A stretch of 64,000 nt of DNA, from assembly GCF_050947875.1 (NCBI RefSeq), contig NC_134570.1, forward strand, positions 239,808,584 through 239,872,583, in the 5' to 3' direction. The translations under genes were made by a program, and so were the position numbers. The stretch's first letter is position 1. The number at the start of each line of letters is the position of its first letter. The notes below the pieces were generated by a model. It had not been told where the DNA came from. It saw only the letters and a program-made list of their open reading frames with translations, and did not search any database. This document shows positions 22,870 to 33,543 of this stretch, piece by piece. The DNA is from Dermacentor variabilis. Lineage: Eukaryota > Arthropoda > Arachnida > Ixodida > Ixodidae.

Positions 22870-24015
22870 AGCTGCTTGCGTGTTTCGTGGGACGCGTGGA
22901 TGCCCGCTGCAGACGCCAGGCCCGGCGCAGGAGGAGCCAGAGCTGGAGGAGCCTCTGCTCTGCCATCGAGGACAAGTCCAGGGGACCCCTGGCTTGGAGA
23001 CTGCTCAAATCCCTCACTGGCAGGATAGCAAGCCTGTCCTTGCCATGGCCATCACGCTGGGCATCGGCGAAGAGGCCCTTGCGGAACTCGTGGCCGACCA
23101 GTTCGCGCCGGCTGTACCACGCACTGCAGTCATCCTGCCGGTAGGACAGCCTTCCGCCAGCCTGCCTAGCTGCCTGCACAACCACCACCCGAAGTGGACA
23201 TCGAGCCAAGTGACGGCTATCTGCCAGGACCCGCTGACGCTGCACGAGTTCCAAGTGGCCCTGAAGAGGGGGAAGCGTCGCAGCGCACCAGGCGTCGACG
23301 GAGTGACGAACCAAATGCTCCGCAACCTGGCCGCCAGCGAGCAGCAGCGCCTGCTAGATTGCTGCAACGACACCTGGTGGTCAGGGCAGATGCCGGAGCC
23401 ATCGTGGTCCTCATCCTGAAGGCCAGAAAGCCGGCTGGAAATCTGAGTTCCTACCGACCGGTCTCCCTCTCTTCCGCCGCTTGCAATGTGATGGAGGCCA
23501 TTGCTCTGGTCAACTGGGCTGGGTGGACCATGCCCATGGCTGCCTGGCCGACGAGCAGACGGGGTTCCTACGGCGCCAATGCACCGCGGACTCTATTGCG
23601 GACATGGTCTCCACGCTGGAGGAGGCGAAGGCCTGCGGTCACGCCGTGCGCCTGGTGCTTATCGTCATCAAGGGGGCCTTCGACGGCCTGCCCCATCCAG
23701 TCTTTCAGCAGGCCCTGGACCTTCTTGGCATCAACGGGATCTTGCAGCGGTTCATCTCATCGTTCCTGGAGAAACGCACCCACAGGGTACGAGTGGGCCG
23801 ATCGAGGAGCTCCCCTCGGCCGGTGGCAGCAGGTGTCCCAAAAGGGTCAGTGGTGAGCACTTTTCTGTTCAACCTGGCTCTGGCCCGGCTGCCTGCATGC
23901 TGCCCTGCCAATCGACCCCCACTACACAGCGCGTGTCTCCATCTACGCGGACGACATCGCCCTGTGGGTGCGAAGTCCACCACAGACCCACCGCCGCGCG
24001 TGCTCTGCCCTGCAA
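22870..24015 (+). pseudogene. I-clade LINE ORF2, linker and RT part, frameshifted
   Basis: Linker: VDARCRRQARRRRSQSWRSL (22894 on). After frame changes come RSAPGVDGVTNQMLRNL, YRPVSLSS, LIVIKGAFDGLPHPVF (a valine where the first catalytic aspartate is expected) and GVPKGSVVS. The YADD box (IYADDIALWVRS) is found in the next open frame at about 23940-23975. At least three frame changes lie between 22900 and 23960. Confidence 0.75.
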
Positions 24016-25494
24016 AGAACCCCCGACACCACTGCTGCTTACCTGAACAGCATCGGCCTTGCCATCTCGGCAAGGAAGACGGAGTCCATGCTGCTCCACC
24101 CAAGAGCTTCCGCCCGCCACACAACTGTCCGGCTGCACCTGGAAGCCGTCCAGTTACCCTCGAGAACGGCAGTGACCTACCTGGGGCTGCGCATTGATCA
24201 CTGGCTGCCTGCTGTTAAGACCCTGCATGCCCAGGTCCTCTGGGTCCACAGGGCAGTCTCCCAGCTTCTTGCCCGAGGACAGGGCTGTACCACCAGGTGG
24301 GCTCTGCGGCTGTACGATGCAGCAGCCACCTCACGCCTGCGGTACGCTCTTCCACTGGTGGCACTAGCATCTGCCCGTCTGAAGAAGCTAGAACTGCAGC
24401 ATCGGGCCGCGATTAGGTTCTGGCTGGGCGCTCCCCGCAGCTCTCAAGTCGATGCGACCCTGGCCGAGGCGGGAGCATGGCCCTTGTCACTCCTCCTCCT
24501 ACAGCAGGGGTCACGCCATGTTGACTGCCTCCACCATGGTCCAGACGGCAGTGCCCTGTTGCCCCGACTGCGCTTGCAGCCCCATTCACATATGGGGAGA
24601 GACTGTGGGCTGTACGAGAAGGTGATTGGGAGGCCTCCAGCGAACAACGCACAGCTACCTCCTCCCCAGAGACCACCCATACCCATGACCACAGAGCTGC
24701 CCGGCGTTTGCAAACGGCGCTCTCTGACTTGTGCCCTTCAACAGACGACTGCCTCCCTCCTGCATGAGGACCACGGAGGACTCCTGCAGGTCTACATTGA
24801 CGGCTCGGTGATGCTGGACACGGGCTCGTCGACTGCGGCCTGCGTGGTGCCCGCCCTGCGGAAGAGCAGGCAGTGTCGCCTTCCCGACCACGCGACGTCA
24901 ACAGCGGCAGAGGTAGCAGGCCTCCACCTGGCTGTGGACGTACTCGCGCAGGAGCTGCCAGCGACCCCAGTGACCATCTACTGTGACTCCAAGGCGGCAC
25001 TTCTCAGTCTGCAGAGGCCTGAAAGGGCCAGCATTAGGGTCGGCTTGCTCTCGAATAGGCTGATGGCGCTCCAGGAGGCGGGCTGCTCGGTGTCCCTGCG
25101 CTGGCTTCCAGCCCACGTGGGGATACCGGGCAACGAGGAGGCTGATGCACTGGCAAAGCATGACTGCGTGGTCCCAGCCAGCAGTGCGGTGACAGCCAGT
25201 GACTTCACAAGCCACAGGCTGCGACGCCATCTGCTGGCCTGCCATCCGGACAAGCAGATATCCTTGGGCCGCCCTCCACGACCACTTCCGCAGCGCTGCC
25301 TCGCACGCAAGGGGACCTCCCTCCTGCTGCGACTGAGGATTAGCTGCTGTTGGACGGGGTCTCGTCGGCACCGGCACGGGCTCATCGCCTCTCCAGCCTG
25401 CGCCTCCTGTGGGGAGCCCCAGACCTTAGAGCACCTCCTGCTGGCCTGCCCTGCTTACCTGCAGCACCGCGGCCGCCTCCTGCAGGAGTTCTGA
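23968..25494 (+). pseudogene. I-clade LINE ORF2, RT thumb, RNase H and zinc finger
   Basis: A long open stretch (508 codons) continuing just after the YADD box: RT connection (LNSIGLAISARKTESML, VTYLGLRIDHWLP); RNase H with the acidic residues in YIDGS, AAEVAGLHLA and YCDSKAAL and the PAHVGIPGNEEADALAKHD block (about residues 270-395); C-terminal CASCGEPQTLEHLLLACP. RNase H would degrade the RNA strand during copying. This part is intact, but the upstream RT is broken, so the element as a whole is a pseudogene. Confidence 0.8.
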
Positions 25495-25945
25495 CGCCTG
25501 CATGGGGATTCCTTCTGCACGGCAGGAAGACATCCTCTTCCCTGGTCGCCACGACTTACCAGCCTTCCTAAGTATCGTCGTGTACCTCGACTCGTCGGGG
25601 CTCTCGGCGAGGCTCTAGGATTTTCTGCCAAGACGGATAGCCTCGCGGCTATCCAAACCACTCCAGGCTACTGGACCTGCCCCAATCATCTGGCTCCTGC
25701 TGGATCACCACCCTCTGGCCTTTCACCTGATTACCAGTCCTGCCTGACCCACTAGGCCCTTCCTGGTGGTCTGCTCAGCGGCTGCCATGGCGACACTTTA
25801 ACCCTCTACTCTCCTACCTTCGTTACTCCCACTATCTCCCCCCACCCCTGTTGGCGCTGAGCAGTGCTCCCGCAAGGGCTGCAGAAAATAGCGCCAACCT
25901 TTCCTTTTCCCCTCAAGAACCACTTCTCGATCTTAAATATATGAC

Positions 25946-27185
25946 TGCCTAGGCACTACGGAGGAGGCGTGTAGATGTGTTTGTCCCTATAGGCATGCCG
26001 GTATTGCGGAGTGCGGTCGAGTTTGTTAGCGCTCCACCGCTGGCTGTCCGCGCGGTGAGGCAGGAGGCACGGTCGCCCCATTTGGTGATTGCAGTCTGAA
26101 GGGGCAAGGCTCTGACTGGAGTTGTATGAGTCGCGGGTCGCTTTTTTCGTCGCACCGATAAACTGGATTTTTTACAATCCTCCAGGAAGGCCCATGTAAA
26201 CGGCAAACGGAAGCCTCGGGATAGCACTTGAGGTTATAATAGAGCAGGCGGCACAGGATCTCCAAGACACCCAAGAGGTAGGGGGGACAACATAGCTGGA
26301 AGCAGGGCGGCCCGTGGGTTGGGCCCGCGGAGGCCGAAGCGTGCCAGGGGGTGTTCGCATAAAAAATTGTCTCTCAGCGACAGCTGATCTTATACAGCCC
26401 TCGCACACGCAGGCGTCGACGAGCCCCAACCCACGGGCTAGTCCGGGTTCTAGCTTTGGTGTCCCCGTTGCCACTTTGGCGTCTTGGAGGCGCCGCCAAT
26501 AATGCGAAATAATGACACGTTATTTCAGTTAGTAAACAACACGATTGAATAAACATAGTTACGTCCAGATGCCAACTTGTGACGCTAAGTTCAGCTCTAC
26601 CGCGCCCCGCCACTTGTGTAACACCAGTCAGGACTTTGTCTCTTAAGGTACGTCGGACAGACTTTCTCGCATCTGAGGCGCTGGTGCTGAGTCAGTCACC
26701 GACGGCCTTTCAGTCACTAGCATTCAATCGCGGTTGCTAAGGCGCTTCGCCTTCTACATATTTAATATATGCGGCCCGGACTCTACTACAGTCGCTGCTG
26801 CTCCCCCAGAAACATCTGTGATGGTAATTACAAGGCACATTGCCGTAAGGCGCGATAAAGCCACGCGATCCGCCACGACTGACTTAGCGCGAGCGCAGCA
26901 GGTGCGAGACAGTCTGTCCGACAAAGCGGTCGCCAAATCGGGCGTCAGTGCGGGCTGCTTCACCCATTTTACCGCGCCTGCAGCCAGCGTCAGAGCGTAA
27001 ACCAATGGCGTAAACAAACTCGACCCCACTCCGCAATGTCGGCATGTCTAGGGGACAAACGCATACAACACGCGCTAAGAAACCTCCTCCGTAGTGCCTA
27101 GGCAGGAGCAAAAGCCCCCAGATTTTCGCTCTCGTGCCTGCGCACAAACGGCTGGCGATCCCTCAAATGAACGTCACAGAACACC
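25946..27185. repeat. Inverted-repeat flanked block
   Basis: 25946-26028 (starting tgcctaggcactacggagga) and 27011-27104 are imperfect reverse complements of about 85-95 bp separated by about 1 kb. The right copy extends outward to 27185 and matches the repeat at 7228-7352. The interior has no recognised gene; it also holds a small inverted pair cccgtgggttgg/ccaacccacggg (about 26309 and 26425). It could be a transposon with long inverted ends or two independent insertions. Confidence 0.5.
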
Positions 27186-27346
27186 TACACAAACTTAGAG
27201 AAGGAAAACTGCACCTTCCACAGTGCAACGGAAATAAGCGTAGCGGTGGCGTCGTGAATTAAAGTATGCGACCACAGATGGCGCTGTACAACAGGAAACG
27301 GGATATTCTGGAAGGGGAAGGCATAGGTAACGATTGCATATAGCTT

Positions 27347-28872
27347 TTGAGAAAGATATACCTAGAAAATACCGTTTGCGTTGAATGGGAAGGGATGAGG
27401 AGTGAGGAGAAAGTTCATATCAACAAGGGACTGAGGCAGGGGTGCCTTTTATCCCCGCTGCTGTTTATGCACATGGTGAGGATGGAGAGGGCGCTAGAAG
27501 GAAGTAATATCGGTTTTAATCTCTCATACAAACAGGCGGGTACAGTAATAGAGCAGCGTCTCCCAGGTTTATTTTATGCGGACGCCATTGTGTTTCTAGC
27601 TTACAAGCAAAGTGATTTGCAACGTCTGGCTATATAATATCGGGTTTAATCTCTCATACAAACAGGCGGGTACAGTAATAGAGCAGCGTCTCCCAGGTTT
27701 ATTTTATGCGGACGACATTGTGTTTCTAGCTTACAAGCAAAGTGATTTGCAACGTCTGGCTATTATCTGTGGACAGGAAGGCAACAATTTAGGTTTGAAA
27801 TTCAGTGTTATAATATCAGGTGTTATGGTATTCAATGAAAACAGTCAGCAGACAGTGGAGATACAGGGCGAAGAAATACCTCGGGTAACAGAATATAAAT
27901 ACCTTGGTATATGGATAAAGGAAGGCAATGCGGGGGTGGGGGGGATATATGGAAACACAGGAAAAAACCACAGGAGTAAAGGGGAAGAGAAATGCAGCCA
28001 TGATGAAGCACAGAGCGCTATGGAGATACAATAGGTACGAGGTCCTCCGAGGTATGTGGAAAGGTGTAATGGTTCCAGGACTTACTTTTGTAAATGCGGT
28101 TGTTTGCTATAAATCAGGGGTACAATCAGGACTCGACGGGAACCAAAGGTCAGTGGGTCGCTTCGCATTGGGAGCTCACGGGAATACTACAAATGAAGCC
28201 GACCAGGGTGATATGGGCTGGACTAGTTTTGAAGTGAGGGAAGCTGGCGGTAAAATTGAGTATGAAGAACGGCTGAGGAATATGGAAGAAAGTAAATGGG
28301 CTGGGAGAGTGTTCAGGTACCTGTACAGGAAAAACATTGATTCACAGTTGAGGAAAAGAACTAGGAAGCTTAGCAGCAAGTATGCGGCCTATAGGGTGGA
28401 CAACACAGCAACAAAGAAGGTCAAGCGGAAAGTCAGAGAGGCTGAATTAATCTCATGGGTGGCGGCAATGGAAAAGAAACCTGCCATGAGTAACTACTTA
28501 AGAGGAAAAAACGAAATCAGCAAAGAAACCATTTATGATAACTCAAGGGGAAGCTCATTACTTTTCGAAGTGATATCGGGATGCCTTAGAACACGCACCT
28601 ATAAAGCGAGATATAAGAAGGAAGAAGAAGCATGTGCTTGTTGTGGTAAAGGTAGGGAAACTACGGAGCATGTTTTATCAGAATGTGTAGACGTCTACCC
28701 AGCGGTCGATTTGGGCACCACTGGCCTCCTTGAAGCCCTTGGGTTCAGAGCGAGCAGTGGTAAAGCAAACCTGTCCGCAATAGACATTAGTAAGAGGCGA
28801 TTGGAGGATAGGTGGAAGAAAAGTAGGGAAACGACAAAAGACGGAGACGTACAAAAGCACAGTTCGCAATAG
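27347..28872 (+). pseudogene. CR1-type LINE ORF2, RT and C-terminal part
   Basis: 27347-27637 has LRQGCLLSPLLFMHMVRMER and FYADAIVFLAYKQ. The following 130-bp tandem copy (27612-28034 frame) repeats the same peptide with FYADDIVFLAYKQ. Because 130 is not a multiple of three, the duplication shifts the frame. The last frame (27928-28872) has MKHRALWRYNRYEVLRGMWK, FALGAHGNTTNEA and the zinc-binding CACCGKGRETTEHVLSEC. Dead by frameshift. Confidence 0.8.
27505..27764 (+). repeat. 130-bp tandem duplication across the RT active site
   Basis: Units 27505-27634 and 27635-27764 differ at only a few positions. One difference changes the active-site box from YADA (unit 1) to YADD (unit 2). Confidence 0.9.
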
Positions 28873-29009
28873 GGGATCAGAAAATTTGGGCGTGGTAGTT
28901 CATAGTGTTTTCTTTTCATTGTTTAACCTAGGTAGGATATTAGGCATTATAATAGCAAGAGCTTGGTGGCGCAACCCACCGCCCCGTTCCAAAGGGGACG
29001 CTCATAATA

Positions 29010-29080
29010 TCCATCCATCCATCCATCCATCCATCCATCCATCCATCCATCCATCCATCCATCCATCCATCCATCCATCC
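29010..29080. repeat. (ATCC)n microsatellite, LINE tail
   Basis: About 17 tandem tetranucleotides directly after the 3' UTR of the CR1 copy. The related copy at 18147-18163 has only about four units. Confidence 0.95.
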
Positions 29081-29122
29081 GGAAACGGGGTTTTGCACAG
29101 TATGGCCTCTTTACCCGGTGTT

Positions 29123-31110
29123 ATGTGGCTTTAAGGAGTGTGGATTAAGTGGATTTATGTGGATTAAGGAGTGTGCAATGGAAGTCGGTGGTAACTCCGT
29201 TAGGCAGGATACCAGCAAACTATCCCAGGAGACGAAAGATCTGATCAAGAAACGCCAATGTATGAAGGCATCTAACCCTACAGCTAGAATAGAACTGCCA
29301 GAACTTTCGAAGTTAATCAACAAGCGTAAGACAGCTGACATAAGGAAGTATAATATGGATAGAATTGAACAGGCTCTCAGGAACGGAGGAAGCCTAAAAA
29401 CAGTGAAGAAGAAACTAGGAATTGGCAAGAATCAGATGTATGCGTTAAGAGACAAAGCCGGCAATATCATTACTAATATGGATGAGATAGTTCAAGTGGC
29501 TGAGGAGTTCTATAGAGATTTATACAGTACCAGTGGCACCCACGACGATAATGGAAGAGAAAATAGTCTAGAGGAATTCGAAATCCCGAAGGTAACGCCG
29601 GAAGAAGTAAAGAAAGCCTTAGGAGATATGCAAAGGGGGAAGGCAGCTGGGGAGGATCAGGTAACAGCAGATTTGTTGAAGGATGGTGGACAGATTGTTC
29701 TAGAGAAACTGGCCACCCTGTATACGCAATGCCTCATGACCTCGAGCGTACCGGAATCTTGGAAGAACGCTAACATAATCCTAATCCATAAGAAAGGGGA
29801 CGCCAAAGACTTGAAAAATTATAGACCGATCAGCTTACTGTCTGTTGCCTACAAAGTATTTACTAAGGTAATTGCAAATAGAATCAGGAACACCTTAGAC
29901 TTCTGTCAACCAAAGGACCAGGCAGGATTCCGTAAAGGCTACTCAACAATAGACCATATTCACACTATCAATCAAGTGATAGAGAAATGTGCAGAATATA
30001 AGCAACCGTTATATATAGCTTTCATTGATTACGAGAAAGCGTTTGATTCAGTCGAAACCTCAGCAGTCATGGAGTCATTACGGAATCAGGGTGTAGATGA
30101 GCCATATGTAAAAATACTGGAAGATATCTATAGCGGCTCCACAGCCACCGTAGTCCTCCATAAAGCAAGCAACAAAATCCCAATAAAGAAAGGCGTCAGG
30201 CAGGGAGATACGATATCTCCAATGCTATTCACAGCGTGTTCACAGGAGGTATTCAGAGACCTGGATTGGGAAGAATTGGGGATAAAAGTTAATGGAGAAT
30301 ACCTTAGTAACTTGCGATTCGCTGATGAAATTGCCTTGCTTAGTAACTCAGGGGACCAATTGCAATGCATGCTCACTGACCTGGAGAGGCAAAGCAGAAG
30401 AGTGGGTCTAAAAATTAATATGCAGAAAACTAAAGTAATGCTTAACAGTCTCGGGAGAGAACAGCAATTTACAATAGGCAGTGAGGCACTGGAAGTCGTA
30501 AGGGAATACATCTACTTAGGGCAGGTAGTGACGGCGGATCGGGATCATGAGACGGAAATAATCAGAAGAATAAGAATGGGCTGGAGTGCGTTTGGCAGGC
30601 ATTCCCAAATCATGAACAGCAGGTTGCCGTTATCCCTCAAGAGAAAAGTATATAATAGCTGTGTCTTACCAGTACTCACCTACGGGGCAGAAACCTGGAG
30701 GCTTACGAAAAGGGTTCTGCTCAAATTGAGGACGACACAACGAGCTATGGAAAGAAGAATGATAGGTGTAACGTTAAGGGATAAGAAAAGAGCTGATTGG
30801 GTGAGGGAACAAACGCGAGTTAATGACATCTTAGTTGAAATCAAGAAAAAGAAATGGGCATGGGCAGGACATGTAATGAGGAGGGAAGATAACCGATGGT
30901 CATTAAGGGTTACGGACTGGATCCCAAGGGAAGGGAAGTGTAGCAGGGGGCGGCAGAAAGTTAGGTGGGCGGATGAGATTAAGAAGTTTGCAGGGACGGC
31001 ATGGCCACAATTAGTACATGACCGGGGTTGTTGGAGAAGTATGGGAGAGGCCTTTGCCCTGCAGTGGGCGTAACCAGGCTGATGATGATGATGATGATGA
31101 TGTGGCTTTA
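29123..31110 (+). mobile_element. RTE-clade LINE, 5' truncated, with target-site duplication
   Basis: The element spans about 29134-31099 and is flanked by the 11-bp direct repeat atgtggcttta (29123-29133 and 31100-31110). It ends in a (GAT)n tail at about 31079-31100, as usual for RTE elements. The 5' end lacks the endonuclease. The 5' junction has an imperfect 20-bp duplication (about 29122-29142 and 29157-29176). Confidence 0.85.
29178..31073 (+). CDS. RTE-type reverse transcriptase, partial protein, open frame
   Basis: Open from upstream of this ATG to the stop at 31071-31073, about 630 codons. RT motifs in order: GKAAGEDQVTADLL, IILIHKKGD, NYRPISLLSVAYKVFTK, AGFRKGYSTIDHI, IAFIDYEKAFDSV, KKGVRQGDTISPMLF, LRFADEIALLSNS, YIYLGQVV. 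The C-terminal region has TYGAETW, WAGHVMRRED and GRQKVRWADEI. The catalytic box reads FADE at 30318-30329 instead of FADD, which probably impairs catalysis. The endonuclease is missing by 5' truncation. The long open frame suggests a fairly recent insertion. A broken sister copy lies at 59866-61437 (minus). Confidence 0.85.
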   Translation: MEVGGNSVRQDTSKLSQETKDLIKKRQCMKASNPTARIELPELSKLINKRKTADIRKYNMDRIEQALRNGGSLKTVKKKLGIGKNQMYALRDKAGNIITNMDEIVQVAEEFYRDLYSTSGTHDDNGRENSLEEFEIPKVTPEEVKKALGDMQRGKAAGEDQVTADLLKDGGQIVLEKLATLYTQCLMTSSVPESWKNANIILIHKKGDAKDLKNYRPISLLSVAYKVFTKVIANRIRNTLDFCQPKDQAGFRKGYSTIDHIHTINQVIEKCAEYKQPLYIAFIDYEKAFDSVETSAVMESLRNQGVDEPYVKILEDIYSGSTATVVLHKASNKIPIKKGVRQGDTISPMLFTACSQEVFRDLDWEELGIKVNGEYLSNLRFADEIALLSNSGDQLQCMLTDLERQSRRVGLKINMQKTKVMLNSLGREQQFTIGSEALEVVREYIYLGQVVTADRDHETEIIRRIRMGWSAFGRHSQIMNSRLPLSLKRKVYNSCVLPVLTYGAETWRLTKRVLLKLRTTQRAMERRMIGVTLRDKKRADWVREQTRVNDILVEIKKKKWAWAGHVMRREDNRWSLRVTDWIPREGKCSRGRQKVRWADEIKKFAGTAWPQLVHDRGCWRSMGEAFALQWA

Positions 31111-32751
31111 CTGGGTTTCTGGCTGCTGCACCTCGATCGTGCTCCCGCAAGTTTGGTTGCTGTGTGGAAAACGTAGCGCCTACATATATAAATATATGTA
31201 GCGGTGAGTCATAACGAGTTAAGGCACACTCTGAACTGACTTTTATGGGCATCCCGAGCGGTTTTTCGTTTATTACGCCGCCGTTACCCCGAGTTGTGCC
31301 GCCGCGCTCCAGCTGTTGCATTTCGTGTAGGGCTAATGACAGAATGCGGTTTCCAGGTGGCTCGATGGCCTCGACTGGAATATGCGCAGACGACACCAAA
31401 GATTGAGTAAGCCTGAAAATATTTTATTTGCATTTTACAAGTACAAGAAAAAGCACACGTCTACGCATCCACACAAACGCGGTTACATAGTCAAAAACAT
31501 AGTCAAGAAATGGCTCATTAATAAGGGTAGCACAAACGCACAAGAAAGAAGACCTAAGCTACAAAACGTACGGTCGGCTGCTAAGTATAATAATTTCCCT
31601 GTCACCGCGTGTCACTTTTATACAGCATCTTTACAGCACTACCAGGCCGGGTAGTTTGGCGGAAAGAACGCAACAGCTTACGGCCGTCAGCTGCCTCTTC
31701 TTTACGGGTGTCATAATTATCCTAATCTCCGCATCAAAGTCGCGCAAGTACGCATAAAGGTATCTGTATCTGAACCATATGTGCCAGCTTAATACATGTG
31801 TAGTGAAATTATGATAACCACTGCGTCTTATCAAACATGTATTGGTTTTGCAAATGCGCATTACAGCTGGCGGAACGACATACTGTGTGTGAAGCGCAAG
31901 ATAACAAGGACAAGAGGAGGATACAACATTTGAAGAAGAAATGAAGGATTAGTAGGCGTACAGCAAACAAGTGATGACGGAGAACACACAATGATGCATC
32001 AGGTGTTCTGTGACATCGGTTTGCGTACTTACGGTGTTATGGAGATCAACGGCATAAGAACGTACCTTTAAGCGTACTCCCTCAACATCCGCCGCATTCA
32101 TTATGATAAACAACGCCTAAAAAATATGAGGCACTATTTTTTGCCAAGAGTAGACCTCTTTACAGCAAGTCTATGTAATGACTCGCAGACGAAACCAGCA
32201 TGCTTTTCGAAAATGTTTTACCGCCGTAGTATTCGAACGCCCACGGCCAGGAAACACATCGATACCAGTAGGCTGTCAGTGGTTAATCAAGTACAAAAGC
32301 CTTGACGCTATGACTAAAAAGCAGCTTCAACAATCCAATAAAAAAAATGAACTGCCTATTTGCCTGAGGTAAAAAAACATCCTTAGACACCTCGATTGTT
32401 TATGTCAATGGTTTGTGTAAAGTAAAAAATTCAGCATGTTCAGCGCCCCTAGCAGAGAAAGCACAAATTAAAGTACGCGACCAAATTGCAGTAGCTCCAC
32501 TTACGCGCTTACGCTGAAACGCGCCTTAATTGATTTTTCGCTCTCTGTGGCCATTTGTTGAACTTGAAAGTGTGCGGAGCCTGTGAACGTCTCGTCCATA
32601 AATACCACGCGTGAATTCTGTTTCACATGTTGCAACTGAAACGAGGAAAATCGGTGCAGTCGCGCGCGTCACAATGAGATTTTTAGAGGGCCAATTTTAC
32701 ATGATTGCGATTTCAACAATGCGACTGGTGCAACCCATGGGTGCGACGCAT
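31111..32751. other. No gene recognised; possible LINE 3' UTR remnant at the start
   Basis: 31140-31175 (gctcccgcaag, then gtagcgcc) resembles the 3' UTR of the I-clade LINE at about 25870-25900. Beyond it, AT-rich DNA has a 90-codon open frame at 31382-31654 without recognisable domain. Nothing else is supported. Confidence 0.3.
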
Positions 32752-33058
32752 ACACTCTAAGAACAATTTATACCTTTTGGCTTGCCCCTTCTGCCACACA
32801 AAAATAATCGTCATCTGCCTTGATGTGTTTCTTTATCGCTGCGAGCCCAGAACTTTCCAGTAACGAATGACACGCGCGTTATCAGCATAGAACAGTTTAC
32901 ACCCTTTGGAGTGCCCCTTCTGATAACGCGCGTGCCGTTCGTCACTGGAAAGTTCCGGGCTTGCAGCGATAAAGAAAGGAAACGCATCAAGGCAGATGAC
33001 GATTATTCTTGTGTGGCAGAAGGGGCAAGCCAAAGGGTGTAAACTGTTCTTAGAGTGT
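32752..33058. mobile_element. Large fold-back element with repeat inside its loop
   Basis: Arms 32752-32883 and 32922-33058 are reverse complements with few mismatches; the outer ends read acactctaagaac and gttcttagagtgt. The 38-bp loop (about 32884-32921) itself holds a copy of the outer arm segment (gaacagtttacaccctttgg and gccccttct), so part of the arm is present three times. No coding capacity. Confidence 0.85.
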
Positions 33059-33538
33059 AGGGTTGCTTAATTCGAGGTTTCGTGGCACACGCTGCAAAAT
33101 TCTTTTATTGTAATGAATAAAACGTGCATAATGATATTGTTTACTTTTCTTTATTATGAGCAAATAATATGCGTGTTTTGTAATTTAAAAACGTGTTCAA
33201 GTTAAGATTTGTTCTTGAGCGCGCAACTGCGGTTTCTTCCAACTCCAGAGAAAAAGCTGGCCCGAAAAAGTGGGAACCGCTAGGGCGCCGCCCATAGAAT
33301 TACTATACTGACTCTAGAGACAAGCTACCCATGGTACCCATAGGGCCCATGCATTGAAATCGGGAATCGCATGAGCGCCGCCATGTTGCTACGCGCCGAG
33401 GTTGCCAGCTCCTGAGACGCCTGCTAGAGTTGGTGACAGTAGCAAGTATAGTGTGCTAGAATTACTACTACTAGAATTACTAGAATTATTATAGTACACT
33501 ATAGTAGCAAGCCTGTGGCATGTGGCGTGTTCCGCGTC
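33059..33538. other. No gene recognised; inverted copy of the 2375 repeat
   Basis: Contains the inverted copy (33243-33293) of the repeat at 2375-2425 and a short run of ctagaatta repeats (about 33456-33489). It is the upstream flank of the Gypsy element and may include promoter sequence of the THAP gene now displaced by the insertion. Confidence 0.35.
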
Positions 33539-33543
33539 CAAGC

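Larger units (their letters stand above)
22870..25950 (+). mobile_element. I-clade LINE, 5' truncated (RT plus RNase H)
   Basis: GC-rich segment starting inside the linker before the RT and running through RT, RNase H and a C-terminal zinc finger to a stop at 25492-25494. A 3' UTR follows, with gctcccgcaagggctgcaga and ending near cccctcaagaaccacttctc at about 25910-25928. It lacks the endonuclease, which is found in matching style at 12232-13331. Several frameshifts show it is inactive. Confidence 0.8.
27300..29080 (+). mobile_element. CR1-type LINE fragment, second copy of the (CATC)n-tailed family
   Basis: 5'-truncated copy of the family at 14061-18166: it starts in the RT, runs through the C-terminus (stop at 28870-28872) and shares the 3' UTR end (ggtggcgc, ccgccc, caaaggg). 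The tail is expanded to about 70 bp of tandem ATCC (29010-29080). A 130-bp internal duplication is present at 27505-27764. Confidence 0.8.

Noticed and set aside
24413..25385. Several long minus-strand frames of 130-195 codons
   Set aside because: Antisense shadows of the GC-rich I-clade RNase H region.
29010..29080. CRISPR-like array
   Set aside because: Simple tetranucleotide repeat without spacers, at a LINE 3' end.
30680..31399. 239-codon minus-strand open frame
   Set aside because: It lies antisense to the RTE reverse transcriptase and 3' end; no domain of its own.
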